DNA of 52,631 nt from assembly GCA_017555085.1 (NCBI GenBank), contig JAFZHD010000049.1, positions 1 to 52,631 on the forward strand, written 5' to 3'. Source of the stretch: Muribaculaceae bacterium (GTDB lineage Bacteria > Bacteroidota > Bacteroidia > Bacteroidales > Muribaculaceae). How positions within the stretch are numbered: position 1 is the first letter of the stretch; every line of letters begins with the position of its first letter. The translations under genes and the position numbers were made by a program. The notes under the pieces were generated by a model, which was not told the DNA's origin, did no database searches, and saw only the letters and a list, made by a program, of their open reading frames with translations. Positions 33,443-41,946 of this stretch are shown here, one piece after another.

Positions 33443-33466
33443 ATAGCGGCCCTATTGAGCCGCTAT
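33443..33466 (-). terminator. Putative terminator of the aromatic-acid operon
   Basis: ATAGCGGC (33443-33450) pairs with GCCGCTAT (33459-33466), loop of 8. It lies 22 bases after the stop of the ACT gene. There is no real T-run on the minus strand, so strength is uncertain. Confidence 0.5.
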
Positions 33467-33488
33467 GTGTTTTTATGTGATGCCTACT

Positions 33489-33896
33489 TTAGAGCGTATT
33501 AATATCGCATGAGCATTTTTTGAGTTCGGTCATGCACTTTTCAATATCGTTGGGCATGATGATGGCATTTGCCTTGTCGCCCTGTGCAAAAGCATACATA
33601 TACTCGATAGAAATGTCACTATTAGTCAAGTGTTCCAATACCTTTGACAATGCACCGGCTTCGTTTGAGCAGCAAATGTGAACAACCTCGGTTACCTTTA
33701 CCGCAAAATTCTCGTTGCGCAACACCTCAACGGCACGCTCAACGTCATCAACTATCAATCGCAAAATGCCAAAGTCAGATGTTTCGGCCATGCTAAACGC
33801 TTGCATATTGATGCCATGCTTGCCCAATATTTTGGTCAACTCGTTGATGCGACCGGTCTTATTTTCAAGAAATATCGATAACTGTTTGATTGTCAT
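33489..33896 (-). CDS. Tandem ACT-domain protein
   Basis: 135 residues made of two ACT domains (about 3-68 and 70-132; IFLENKTGRINELTKILGKHGINM and VHICCSNEAGALSKVLEHLTNSDI). No enzyme domain is attached. ACT domains bind amino acids and regulate metabolism; stand-alone tandem ACT proteins commonly sit next to phenylacetate-CoA ligase and indolepyruvate oxidoreductase genes, as here. It starts 20 bases after paaK and is the last gene of the operon. The ligand, probably an aromatic or other amino acid, is inferred. Confidence 0.88.
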   Translation of the reverse strand: MTIKQLSIFLENKTGRINELTKILGKHGINMQAFSMAETSDFGILRLIVDDVERAVEVLRNENFAVKVTEVVHICCSNEAGALSKVLEHLTNSDISIEYMYAFAQGDKANAIIMPNDIEKCMTELKKCSCDINTL

Positions 33897-33916
33897 GGTT
33901 CTGATTGTTTTAATGG

Positions 33917-35215
33917 TTAAAGTTTGCGATTATCTATCACTCGTTTGCTCTTGCCTTGGCTACGTTCTATGCTGCCCGGCTCCATGAGTCGCACATCGGC
34001 ACTGATCGAAAGCACGCTTTTGAGCTTGTCGGCGAGGCGTTTTTTCAATGCGAGCATGCCACCAACATCGGCGCTGAAAAAGTCTTTGCGCAACTCAACC
34101 TGCACTTGCAGTGTATCAAGGTTGTTGACACGGTCAACAATGAGCATGTATTGAGGTTCAAACTCATTGCACTCGAGGATAACGCTTTCAACTTGCGACG
34201 GGAATACATTGATACCGCGAATGATGAGCATGTCGTCGCTGCGGCCCATGATGCGTCCCATGCGCACCGCTGTGCGGCCACATGCACAAGTGCCTTCCAT
34301 GAGCGTGCAAAGGTCTTTGGTGCGATAACGCAACACGGGCATGCCCTCTTTGGTGAGAGTGGTAAACACGAGTTCGCCTTGCGTGCCATAGGGCAACTGC
34401 TCCAAGGTTTCGGGGTTAATGATTTCGGGATAGAAGTGGTCTTCGCAAATGTGCGAACCGTTTTGGCATTCACACTCGTGTGAAACACCGGGGCCCATGA
34501 TTTCGCTCAAGCCATAGAGGTTATAACCTTTTAAGCCCAATCGTTCTTCAATTTCTTTGCGCATGTTTTCGGTCCAAGGTTCTGCTCCGAATGCACCTAT
34601 TCTCAGGCTTATATCATCTTTGGTCAAGCCCATTTTGTCGAGCGTTTCGGCCAAATAAAGAGCATAAGATGGCGTGCATGCGATACCCGTGATTTTCAAA
34701 TCGCGAATCAGGCGAATGTGTTTCTCGGTGTTACCGGTTGATGTGGGGATAACTGTCGCGCCAAGGTTTTCAACGCCATAGTGTGCGCCCAATCCACCTG
34801 TAAACAATCCATAGCCATAACTAACCGAGAATGTGTCGTTGCGAGTGATGCCATAGGCAGTCAAGCATCGAGCCATCACCTCTGACCACACAGCCAAGTC
34901 CTTGCGAGTATAGCCGACGATGGTGGGGTTGCCGGTTGTTCCCGACGAAGCATGAACACGCACAATTTCTGATGGTGGAGCTGCTTGCAAACCATAGGGG
35001 TAATTGTCGCGCAAGTCTTGCTTGGTGGTAAAGGGTAATTTCACTATATCATCGATGCTCTTGATGTCCTCGGGAGAGAGGTCCATTTCCTGCATTTTGT
35101 TGCGGTAGAACGGCACATTGTGGTAAACATAATTTACCAGTTTCTGCAATCGGCGACTTTGCAACGCATGCATCTCGTCGCGACTCATGCACTCTTTGTT
35201 AGGATTCCAAATCAT
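33917..35215 (-). CDS. paaK: Phenylacetate-CoA ligase
   Basis: 432 residues, the family's normal length. Adenylate-forming motifs: HASSGTTGNPTIVGYT (P-loop, about 90-105), YGLSEIMGPG (A5), RYRTKDL (A7), GRSDDMLIIRGINVFPSQVE (A8 hinge), and a C-terminal SKRVIDNRK lysine region. It ligates phenylacetate or related aryl acetates to CoA with ATP. No aerobic paa degradation genes are nearby. With indolepyruvate oxidoreductase in the same operon, its likely role is feeding aryl-acetyl-CoA to, or handling the product of, that enzyme. Confidence 0.93.
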   Translation of the reverse strand: MIWNPNKECMSRDEMHALQSRRLQKLVNYVYHNVPFYRNKMQEMDLSPEDIKSIDDIVKLPFTTKQDLRDNYPYGLQAAPPSEIVRVHASSGTTGNPTIVGYTRKDLAVWSEVMARCLTAYGITRNDTFSVSYGYGLFTGGLGAHYGVENLGATVIPTSTGNTEKHIRLIRDLKITGIACTPSYALYLAETLDKMGLTKDDISLRIGAFGAEPWTENMRKEIEERLGLKGYNLYGLSEIMGPGVSHECECQNGSHICEDHFYPEIINPETLEQLPYGTQGELVFTTLTKEGMPVLRYRTKDLCTLMEGTCACGRTAVRMGRIMGRSDDMLIIRGINVFPSQVESVILECNEFEPQYMLIVDRVNNLDTLQVQVELRKDFFSADVGGMLALKKRLADKLKSVLSISADVRLMEPGSIERSQGKSKRVIDNRKL

Positions 35216-35251
35216 TGTGTTTATATTGTGTATTAATACCTTGGTTAACTA

Positions 35252-36568
35252 TTATTGAGCCAATTGATGGTCTTGGTTAAACGCTTTCATGCGTTGCTCC
35301 ATAACCTCATATAGGTCGTCGCGCATGCGCGAGGTGCAGGCTCTGACTCCTTGCTGCTCGCTGCCGGTGGTCGAGAGCGAAATGCTGCTTACACCATAGT
35401 AGAGCAACTCTTGGAGCAACTGTCCGCCGGTCATATCGCCATAACCGATGGTGAAGAAAAATCCGTCGCCCACTTTCTGTGTCACATCATAGTCATAGAT
35501 AATGTGAAAGCCGTTGTCGGTAAAAATCTTCTTCATTTTCTCGGCTCTGACGGCATACTCGCGAGTGTCGGCAACAAAATTGATTTTGCCCTCGGTTGAC
35601 AGACGCAACATCTCGGCATAGGCATACTGTGTCGATGCCGTGCAGCCCGATGTTATCATGTAAAGTATTGAGGCAATGAGCGTTTGACCAAACACTCCCG
35701 CATCTTTATATCGCTCGGCAAGAGCGGGATATTGTCGTTCAAAGAGTTTGTCGCTGATACATGTCAATGCTATGCGTTGTCCGGCATAACTGTAAATCTT
35801 TGATGCCGACAACATCAAGATATAGTTGTCGGTATATCGGGCCACGGTGGGGGCATAAGGCGGCTCAAACGGGTGTCCCATGTCGGTGCGGAAGTCCATG
35901 CAGAAATAGGCAAGGTCTTCCATCACTATCACATCATATTTTGTGGCAAGCGCGCCAATAATTTTCAACTCCTCATCTTCGAGGCATATCCATGCCGGAT
36001 TGTTGGGGTTGGAATATACGATGGCTGCTATATCGCCCGCAGCAAGCATGCTTTCCAACTTGGCTTCGAGCGCCTGACCGCGATATTCATATATATCAAA
36101 CTCTACCCAATCGGCGCCAATAACGCGCAACTGCGATTTCTGAATGGGGAAACCGGGGTCGATAAACAGCACTTTGTTTTTCCCGGGAATGCGCTGTGTG
36201 CAGGCAATGAACGAGCCAAACGAGCCGGCCACGCTACCTGTTGTGGGCACACACGAACGCGCCGAGATGTCAATGTCAAGAAACGCTTTGACAAATCGCG
36301 ATGCGGCCTCTTTGAGTTCGGGCACACCGGCTGCCGCAGGATATTGCGAGCCGACACCACGGTCGAGCGCGGCTTTCTCAGCCTCAACACCAAGTTGATT
36401 TACGGGCAATCCGGGCGAACCTTGGTCCATGCGAATAAAGGGTATTCCCGTTGCGTTTTCAAGATATTGTGCCACCAACAGCACCTCGCCAATGGTGGCT
36501 TTACTCAAATCGGCAATGTGCAATTCGCGCACTGCCTTTTCAACCAATTCTTCGCTAAAAATCTTCAT
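35252..36568 (-). CDS. PLP-dependent aminotransferase, class I/II
   Basis: 438 residues of fold type I. Cofactor residues: N187 to P191 (SNPNNPAW), D218 (MEDLAYF) and the Schiff-base lysine K257 in LSASKIYSYAG. The substrate-carboxylate arginine lies near the C-terminus (RACTSRMRDD). Placement between indolepyruvate oxidoreductase and phenylacetate-CoA ligase, with an omega-amidase-like gene at the head of the operon, suggests it interconverts aromatic amino acids and arylpyruvates, perhaps with glutamine as amino donor. Specificity is not readable from sequence. Gap to iorB 12 bases. Confidence 0.85.
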   Translation of the reverse strand: MKIFSEELVEKAVRELHIADLSKATIGEVLLVAQYLENATGIPFIRMDQGSPGLPVNQLGVEAEKAALDRGVGSQYPAAAGVPELKEAASRFVKAFLDIDISARSCVPTTGSVAGSFGSFIACTQRIPGKNKVLFIDPGFPIQKSQLRVIGADWVEFDIYEYRGQALEAKLESMLAAGDIAAIVYSNPNNPAWICLEDEELKIIGALATKYDVIVMEDLAYFCMDFRTDMGHPFEPPYAPTVARYTDNYILMLSASKIYSYAGQRIALTCISDKLFERQYPALAERYKDAGVFGQTLIASILYMITSGCTASTQYAYAEMLRLSTEGKINFVADTREYAVRAEKMKKIFTDNGFHIIYDYDVTQKVGDGFFFTIGYGDMTGGQLLQELLYYGVSSISLSTTGSEQQGVRACTSRMRDDLYEVMEQRMKAFNQDHQLAQ

Positions 36569-36580
36569 TGCGGCTACCTT

Positions 36581-37156
36581 TTATTTAACAGCGTTCAAGC
36601 CCAAGTCAAACGCCTGCTGATTGAGTTGCACCACCGCCTCGCCTTTTGAGGCAAACACGCGCGCAATGCACTGTCGCAACTGCTCGGGAGTGAGAATTTC
36701 GATGTAACGCGCCGCCATGCCGAGCAAAATCACATTTGCACTTTTGGGCATAGAGTTTTGACGGGCAATGTCCTCAATGGGCAACGAGGCCACATGGGGC
36801 AACGCAGCCACCTCATCGGCCAACTGCTGTTCATCGGGATAGTTGGGAATGTTTTTGAAGGGCTGTGACGATGTTACCACCCACGCCTCATTGTTGAGAT
36901 ACTCGACATATCGCAATGCCTCCATCGGCTCCATCGAGATGATGAGGTCGGCTGTGCCTTGTTTGATAAGGTCAGAATAGATTTCGTCGGTCGACAAGCG
37001 CAAATTTGACTGCACATCGCCGCCTCGCTGACTCATTCCGTGAACTTCGGCTTGTTTAAGGCTCAATCCGGCCACTGCAGCAGCATCGCCTATGATTGTA
37101 GCAATAGTGAGAATTCCTTGACCGCCCACTCCGGCTAATATAATGTCTTTTTTCAT
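36581..37156 (-). CDS. iorB: Indolepyruvate:ferredoxin oxidoreductase, beta subunit
   Basis: 191 residues from ATG 37156, which overlaps the iorA stop in ATGA; an upstream frame extension to 37204 is rejected. It is the gamma-type 2-oxoacid oxidoreductase domain: KKDIILAGVGGQGILT (nucleotide-fold start), KQAEVHGMSQRGGDVQSNLR, and LIISMEPMEALRY. With IorA it decarboxylates indolepyruvate, phenylpyruvate and 4-hydroxyphenylpyruvate to aryl-acetyl-CoA, or runs in reverse. Confidence 0.93.
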   Translation of the reverse strand: MKKDIILAGVGGQGILTIATIIGDAAAVAGLSLKQAEVHGMSQRGGDVQSNLRLSTDEIYSDLIKQGTADLIISMEPMEALRYVEYLNNEAWVVTSSQPFKNIPNYPDEQQLADEVAALPHVASLPIEDIARQNSMPKSANVILLGMAARYIEILTPEQLRQCIARVFASKGEAVVQLNQQAFDLGLNAVK

Positions 37157-38748
37157 TGTTGTGCTCGTTTTTGGCGTAATTTGCGATTCAATGTTTGCAA
37201 ACACTCGCGACGGGGTATTATCACCGACACTCCGTCATACTCTATTTCTTCGCGAATGATGCGAGTGATTTCTTCCATGTTTTTGGGTAACGGAACCACC
37301 ACATTAACATGCTCGGGGTCAACACCCAAACCCAAGCATATCGCTTCAAACTTATTGGTACCGGCCGAGTCTTGACCTCCGGTCATGGCCGTTGTGAGAT
37401 TGTCGGAGATAACCACCGTGATGCGCGAACCGTCGTTAACGGCATCAAGCAATCCGGTCATGCCCGAGTGGGCAAATGTAGAGTCGCCAATCACGGCAAT
37501 GGCAGGATGCACACCGGCATCGGCAGCACCTTTGGCCATAGTGATTGATGCACCCATATCTACGCAACTGTCAATGGCTCTGAACGGAGGCAATGCACCG
37601 AGTGTGTAGCAACCGATATCGCCAAAGATGCGTGCATCGGCATACTCAGCCACAACTTTGTTGAGCGCGTCATAAACATCGCGATGGCCACATCCCTGAC
37701 ACAATGCCGGGGGACGGGGCATCACATTTTGTGCGGCGGCAAATGTCTGCTCCACCTTTATGCCCAAGGCCTCGCCCACACAGTCGGGCGTAAGTTCGCC
37801 CATGCGAGGCAAGTCGCCTGTCAAGCGGCCTTTTACCTTATAATCACTGCCCACGAGCGCCTTCACTTGCTCTTCGACCAAGGGCTGACCATCCTCGGCA
37901 ATTAGCAACGAGTCACATTTTTGTGCCAATTCCTTAATAAGGCTTTCTGGCACAGGATATTGCGACACCTTGACAACGGGAATACCCATTGCTTTGGGGT
38001 TGTTTTCCATTACATAGTTATAAGCGATGCCACATGCCACAATGCCCACCGAAGCCTTGTCGGCCTCAACGGCCTGCTTGTTGTAGGGCGATGAAAGCGA
38101 CCACGACATCAACTCGGGCTGTTTAGCCACCAACGATGCATATTGTCGGCGGGCATTACCTGGCAACAACACCCAATGTGTGCGTTCATTGTCGGGGTTG
38201 AGCTCGTTTTGAGCCATTGCATCGTCAACCACCACTCCGGCACGCGAGTGTGCCAAACGGGTAACTATGCGCATCAACACCGGAAGACGGAGTTTTTCGG
38301 ACATGTCAAACGCATATTTCATCATATCATAGGCCTCTTGCTGTGTTGACGGTTCAAGAATGGGTATCATGGCAAACTTGCCATAGAAGCGAGAGTCTTG
38401 CTCGTTTTGCGATGAGTGCATCGAGGGGTCGTCGGCAGCAAGCACCACAAGCCCGCCGTTAACGCCTGTTATGGCCGAATTGACAAACGCATCGGCTGCC
38501 ACATTCATTCCCACATGCTTCATGCACACAAGCGAACGCTTTCCCGCATAAGACATGCCCAACGCCGCCTCCATGGCGGTCTTTTCATTGGTACACCAAC
38601 GGCTGCGCACCTCGGGTGCCGACGCCTGTATATATTCAGTAATCTCGGTTGAGGGCGTGCCAGGATAGGCATACACACCGCTGATGCCGGCATGAATGGC
38701 ACCAATGGCTATTGCTTCGTCGCCCAACAAGAGTTTGCGTTCAATCAT
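37153..38748 (-). CDS. iorA: Indolepyruvate:ferredoxin oxidoreductase, alpha subunit
   Basis: 531 residues. The N-terminal pyrimidine-binding domain (AGISGVYAYPGTPSTEITEY) and a C-terminal TPP-binding domain (LCQGCGHRDVYDALN, then IFGDIGCYTLGALPP, VIGDSTFAHSG and SDNLTTAMTGGQDSAG) are complete. The archaeal enzyme has about 100 more residues with two 4Fe-4S clusters; here the protein ends at IPRRECLQTLNRK with no CxxCxxC set, so electrons must leave by another route or partner. 21 bases after the nitrilase gene; overlaps iorB by 4 bases. Confidence 0.93.
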   Translation of the reverse strand: MIERKLLLGDEAIAIGAIHAGISGVYAYPGTPSTEITEYIQASAPEVRSRWCTNEKTAMEAALGMSYAGKRSLVCMKHVGMNVAADAFVNSAITGVNGGLVVLAADDPSMHSSQNEQDSRFYGKFAMIPILEPSTQQEAYDMMKYAFDMSEKLRLPVLMRIVTRLAHSRAGVVVDDAMAQNELNPDNERTHWVLLPGNARRQYASLVAKQPELMSWSLSSPYNKQAVEADKASVGIVACGIAYNYVMENNPKAMGIPVVKVSQYPVPESLIKELAQKCDSLLIAEDGQPLVEEQVKALVGSDYKVKGRLTGDLPRMGELTPDCVGEALGIKVEQTFAAAQNVMPRPPALCQGCGHRDVYDALNKVVAEYADARIFGDIGCYTLGALPPFRAIDSCVDMGASITMAKGAADAGVHPAIAVIGDSTFAHSGMTGLLDAVNDGSRITVVISDNLTTAMTGGQDSAGTNKFEAICLGLGVDPEHVNVVVPLPKNMEEITRIIREEIEYDGVSVIIPRRECLQTLNRKLRQKRAQQ

Positions 38749-38769
38749 AAAATGTATATCAAGAGGTTA

Positions 38770-39528
38770 TTATTCTGTTTCAAAATCGGCATCGTTCAAC
38801 ACCGGGAATTTTTGGCGAAATGCCACGAGTTTATCCATATCAATCTCGGCAGTGGCTTCACACTCCTCGCCGTCGGGACATGAGGCCATCACAACGCCAT
38901 AGGGGTCGACAATCACGCTGCCGCCGCAGTATTGACAAGTGGGGTCGGAGCCCACACGGTTGACACCAGCCACATAACACTGATTTTCGATGGCACGGGC
39001 AAGCAGCAATGTGCTCCACGCTCCCACTCGGGGTGTGGGCCAACTTGCCACATACAATATCATGTCATAGTCGCCATGGTTGCGCGCCCAAATGGGAAAT
39101 CTCAAATCATAGCATACTTCAAGCATGATGCGCACACCGCGCCATTCCACCACCACGCGTCGGTTGCCGGCTGTGAAACGCTGATGCTCGCCGCCATAGG
39201 TAAACAAGTGTTTTTTGTCATAAAACGACACGCTGCCGTCGGGCTTGACAAAGTAAAATCGGTTGTAGAATTTTCCGTCGCAAGCAATAGCAACGCTACC
39301 CGCAATAGCAGCATTAGTAGCGGCCGCCTTGGCTTTCATCCATTGCAAAGTGTCGCTATCGGCACTCTCGGCGATACCGTCGGGAACGGTGCAAAATCCG
39401 GTCGAAAACATTTCGGGCAAGACATAGAGGTCGGCACCGGGATTTCGGTCGATAGCCTCATCGGCTCGCTGCGTGTTGACAGCTGGACTGGCCCACACAA
39501 TATCGCGTTGTAAAATCGTTACTTTCAT
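38770..39528 (-). CDS. Nitrilase-superfamily amidohydrolase (omega-amidase-like)
   Basis: 252 residues, one nitrilase domain. The catalytic triad is visible as E39 (VLPEMFSTGF), K105 (YDKKHLF) and C139 (LEVCYDLRFP). The sequence around these (LPEMFSTGF, CYDLRFPIWARN, NRVGSDP) is of the YafV/NIT2 omega-amidase type, which deaminates 2-oxoglutaramate and 2-oxosuccinamate, the keto products of glutamine and asparagine transamination. It heads the operon with IorAB, aminotransferase, PaaK and ACT protein, and so makes sense as the step that pulls a glutamine-dependent transamination forward. Confidence 0.88.
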   Translation of the reverse strand: MKVTILQRDIVWASPAVNTQRADEAIDRNPGADLYVLPEMFSTGFCTVPDGIAESADSDTLQWMKAKAAATNAAIAGSVAIACDGKFYNRFYFVKPDGSVSFYDKKHLFTYGGEHQRFTAGNRRVVVEWRGVRIMLEVCYDLRFPIWARNHGDYDMILYVASWPTPRVGAWSTLLLARAIENQCYVAGVNRVGSDPTCQYCGGSVIVDPYGVVMASCPDGEECEATAEIDMDKLVAFRQKFPVLNDADFETE

Positions 39529-39549
39529 TTATTTTTCATATTTACACTA

Positions 39550-39557
39550 CAAAAGTA
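39550..39557 (-). promoter_or_regulatory. -7 promoter element of the aromatic-acid operon
   Basis: TACTTTTG on the minus strand, 21 bases before the nitrilase ATG. A TTG lies 23 bases further upstream, slightly far. Confidence 0.5.
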
Positions 39558-39678
39558 ACAATTTTATATATAACTATGAACAATTTGACAAATATTTTGC
39601 GAAAAAACTCACAAATTGCAATATCCATCCTAAAAAACGCATCAATAATCACCCGTTATATGCCCTTCGCTTAATACA

Positions 39679-39714
39679 ACAACGGCCGTCGATGCCAAGC
39701 ATGACGGCCGTTGT
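39679..39714 (-). terminator. Hairpin terminator after the beta-barrel gene
   Basis: A perfect 12-bp stem (39679-39690 with 39703-39714); the loop itself can form ATGC/GCAT. It lies 29 bases after the stop at 39744. No long T-run on the minus strand. Confidence 0.65.
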
Positions 39715-39743
39715 AAAAGATATTCGGCTAATAACTTTTATAA

Positions 39744-40535
39744 TTAGAAGTTATAACCGAGAGAAATTGCCCAGTTTGAGGATTTTACCAATTTCCCAAG
39801 ATCAGTGAAATCCGAACCATAGCTTACACCTACATAGCATCGGTTAAAATCAACGCCGACACCAATATTCCATCCTACTTGAAAACGATTCCAAACAAAA
39901 TCTTTTCCGACATTTTCCTCGTCAAAATAATTTATATCATTTTTATAGTCTTCAAGATATTCAACAAGATATTCTTTATATATAGATTCTTCTGCAAGTT
40001 TTGTCAATTCCACATCATAAGTTTCTTCTGCCAAAAGGTTACATTTAAGGACAACGCCCGCAAATGGAGTAATTGCAATTTTATCTTTCACTTGAAATTT
40101 ATAAGCCAAACTTACAGGAACTGCAATGTTCATATATGAAAGTGTTAAATGGTGTTTATTGAAAAACTGATCAATCGCCTCTTCCTTACTAATTTTCAAA
40201 TGATCCTCAAAATATTCATCTTCAAACAAATCCCCATCATTTTCAAACAAATCTTGCGTTTTGAAAGAATAGTTTAAACGAGCTCCTACTTCAACAAATA
40301 TAGGATAGTTTTTTGATATACCAATACCTTTTGTATAACCCAAAGAAATGCCATAAAGGCTTTGATCATGACCAAGGATATCAAAATTGTTCGGATTGTA
40401 CGAAATTGTTATGCGTCCATAATTTTCAATATTAGACGTTTCTTTAGCGCTATTGCCAGTATTGGCAAATTGAGCTGAGGCTGTTGCCGCAATTGAAAGC
40501 AACCCTGCCACCAATGTTAACTTTAAATTATTCAT
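39744..40535 (-). CDS. Outer-membrane beta-barrel protein
   Basis: 263 residues. A signal peptide ends at AATASAQ (about 22). The mature part alternates strands with loops rich in acid residues and ends in the aromatic SLGYNF, as beta-barrels do. Strands include GRITISYNPNN, LYGISLGYTKGIGI, FVEVGARLNYSF, LTLSYMNIAVPVSLAYKF and NIGVGVDFNRCYVGVSYGSDF. This is the porin/OmpW-like 'outer membrane beta-barrel' group of Bacteroidetes; cargo unknown. AT-rich. 14 bases after the PD40 protein gene, so probably cotranscribed. Confidence 0.78.
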   Translation of the reverse strand: MNNLKLTLVAGLLSIAATASAQFANTGNSAKETSNIENYGRITISYNPNNFDILGHDQSLYGISLGYTKGIGISKNYPIFVEVGARLNYSFKTQDLFENDGDLFEDEYFEDHLKISKEEAIDQFFNKHHLTLSYMNIAVPVSLAYKFQVKDKIAITPFAGVVLKCNLLAEETYDVELTKLAEESIYKEYLVEYLEDYKNDINYFDEENVGKDFVWNRFQVGWNIGVGVDFNRCYVGVSYGSDFTDLGKLVKSSNWAISLGYNF

Positions 40536-40549
40536 TTGTTTAATATGAT

Positions 40550-41545
40550 TTAGTGTTTAAATGTCATTCTCCAAATATTGGCAACACCTTGAGCATCACC
40601 GCGCTGTGACACAAAATAAATATAACGACCGTCAGCGCTCCATATGGGGCTTAAATCATCAGCGGCATGATATGTTAACTGAGTAAATTCAGTACCATCA
40701 ATTTTGCAAACAAATATATCTGTATTACTATATTTTATCTTCTCACCACGAATGCAACTTTCTCCAACAAACAGTATATATTCCCCATCAGGAGATATTG
40801 CCGGAGATGTAAAACTGCGTTCCTTGTCTGAGATTATACATTCTTCAACTCCAGTCGCATAGTTCACCTTCCAAATCTCACTTCTTCCTGATGAGGTTGT
40901 TCTTGAAATCAGCAGTCCAGGTTCGTTTTTAAGCGGACAAGGGTTCATGCCTTGAGTATAACTTGATAAGAAATTGTTAGCAACATCAAAACCCCACACA
41001 CTTGAACCACGAGTTTCCTGGCGCGTAAAAAATATTTGGGACATGTCTTGCGAATAAACAGGAGAGAAATCTCGGTCTCCTGCTGTAATCTGCCGGCACA
41101 CGAGACCATTCTCAGCATCTGTTCTGAATATTTGATTTAGTTGTCCACGAGCCTCTGAAAAACACAAATATTCTCCATCGGGCGAGAATGAGAAGTCAAT
41201 AACATTGCTGCGATTTGTTCGCTTCACATCCCCCCCTTGACCGTCTAATCTCTTGATAAATACATTGGTTGTATTATTACGATAGGACAAATAGGCTATC
41301 GCTTCGCCTTTTCGATCCATAGCCAATATACAATTTGACCACCAATCTATCTTTCCCCTTATACGCCTAACTTCAGGCATACACACATAGTCGCTGTGCT
41401 TGGTTATCTTCACAAACTCAACGCCTGACTCTTCTGGGACCGACACGATTGAATAATCCACTTTTTGAGCATAACCATTTTCTTGACCAAAAATCATTAG
41501 ACCAAGAATTAATGTTCCAAACTTTGCACTAATTTTAAGTTTCAT
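40550..41545 (-). CDS. Exported PD40/TolB-like beta-propeller protein
   Basis: 331 residues from ATG 41545; a TTG six bases upstream is less likely. A signal peptide covers about 1-27 (ending ENGYAQ). The remainder shows WD40-like PD40 repeats of the TolB type, each near the pattern FSPDGEYLCFSE, YSQDMSQIFFTR, ISPDGEYILFVGE and WSADGRYIYFVSQRGD. It is a periplasmic or surface propeller that probably binds another protein. It is cotranscribed with the beta-barrel protein, suggesting a small outer-membrane complex. Partner unknown. Confidence 0.8.
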   Translation of the reverse strand: MKLKISAKFGTLILGLMIFGQENGYAQKVDYSIVSVPEESGVEFVKITKHSDYVCMPEVRRIRGKIDWWSNCILAMDRKGEAIAYLSYRNNTTNVFIKRLDGQGGDVKRTNRSNVIDFSFSPDGEYLCFSEARGQLNQIFRTDAENGLVCRQITAGDRDFSPVYSQDMSQIFFTRQETRGSSVWGFDVANNFLSSYTQGMNPCPLKNEPGLLISRTTSSGRSEIWKVNYATGVEECIISDKERSFTSPAISPDGEYILFVGESCIRGEKIKYSNTDIFVCKIDGTEFTQLTYHAADDLSPIWSADGRYIYFVSQRGDAQGVANIWRMTFKH

Positions 41546-41565
41546 AACCAACTATTAATTTTGCA

Positions 41566-41573
41566 CAAAGTTA
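41566..41573 (-). promoter_or_regulatory. -7 promoter element of the PD40-barrel operon
   Basis: TAACTTTG on the minus strand, 20 bases before the ATG. The DNA between it and the hairpin at 41615-41657 is AT-rich. Confidence 0.5.
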
Positions 41574-41614
41574 GAACTCAAAAATATTATATAACACCTC
41601 TCTGTGTAGCCACA

Positions 41615-41657
41615 TTAGAAACATATTGTTGCCAATTATGCGACAATATGTTTCTAA
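41615..41657. other. 18-bp inverted repeat over the stop codon of the HTH gene
   Basis: TTAGAAACATATTGTTGC (41615-41632) pairs with 41640-41657, one G-U pair only, loop of 7. The right arm contains the stop codon of the regulator (41654-41656). No T-run follows on either strand. It can be a terminator-like hairpin, an mRNA-stabilising structure, or a protein-binding palindrome upstream of the PD40 promoter. Confidence 0.65.
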
Positions 41658-41908
41658 ATCTTGCCTTCCCCTTTTTTAAAATTTATTGAGATATACTCAA
41701 AAAAATCATACGATAGTGCCTTTGATATTTTCATCAGCAACTGCGTGTCAATACTGCATTTTGTGAATATCTTATATATATTCGTTCGGTCACAACATAT
41801 CTGTTGTGCAAGCCATGAAGCAGATCTGCGTTGTGACATTAATACCCGTTTAATTTCCCTACCAATATGAATTTCTGATAGAGAAACCTCTTGTTTTAAA
41901 TCACTCAT
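41654..41908 (-). CDS. Small XRE-like HTH DNA-binding protein
   Basis: 84 residues from ATG 41908; an in-frame ATG at 41929 would add seven residues (MALILAK), and the two cannot be told apart without transcript data. The helix-turn-helix is at about 25-65 (SASWLAQQICCDRTNIYKIF as recognition region, then CSIDTQLLMKISKALSYDFF). The layout is that of a common Bacteroidetes group of stand-alone XRE-like regulators. It lies between two strongly structured stretches (41615-41657 and 41947-42101), either of which could be its operator. Targets unknown. Confidence 0.75.
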   Translation of the reverse strand: MSDLKQEVSLSEIHIGREIKRVLMSQRRSASWLAQQICCDRTNIYKIFTKCSIDTQLLMKISKALSYDFFEYISINFKKGEGKI

Positions 41909-41946
41909 TTTTGCTAAAATAAGTGCCATTTATTCAGTATAGGCTT

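Noticed and set aside
37156..37204. Upstream start for iorB
   Set aside because: It would lie inside iorA; the ATG at 37156 gives the usual ATGA coupling and the conserved N-terminus.
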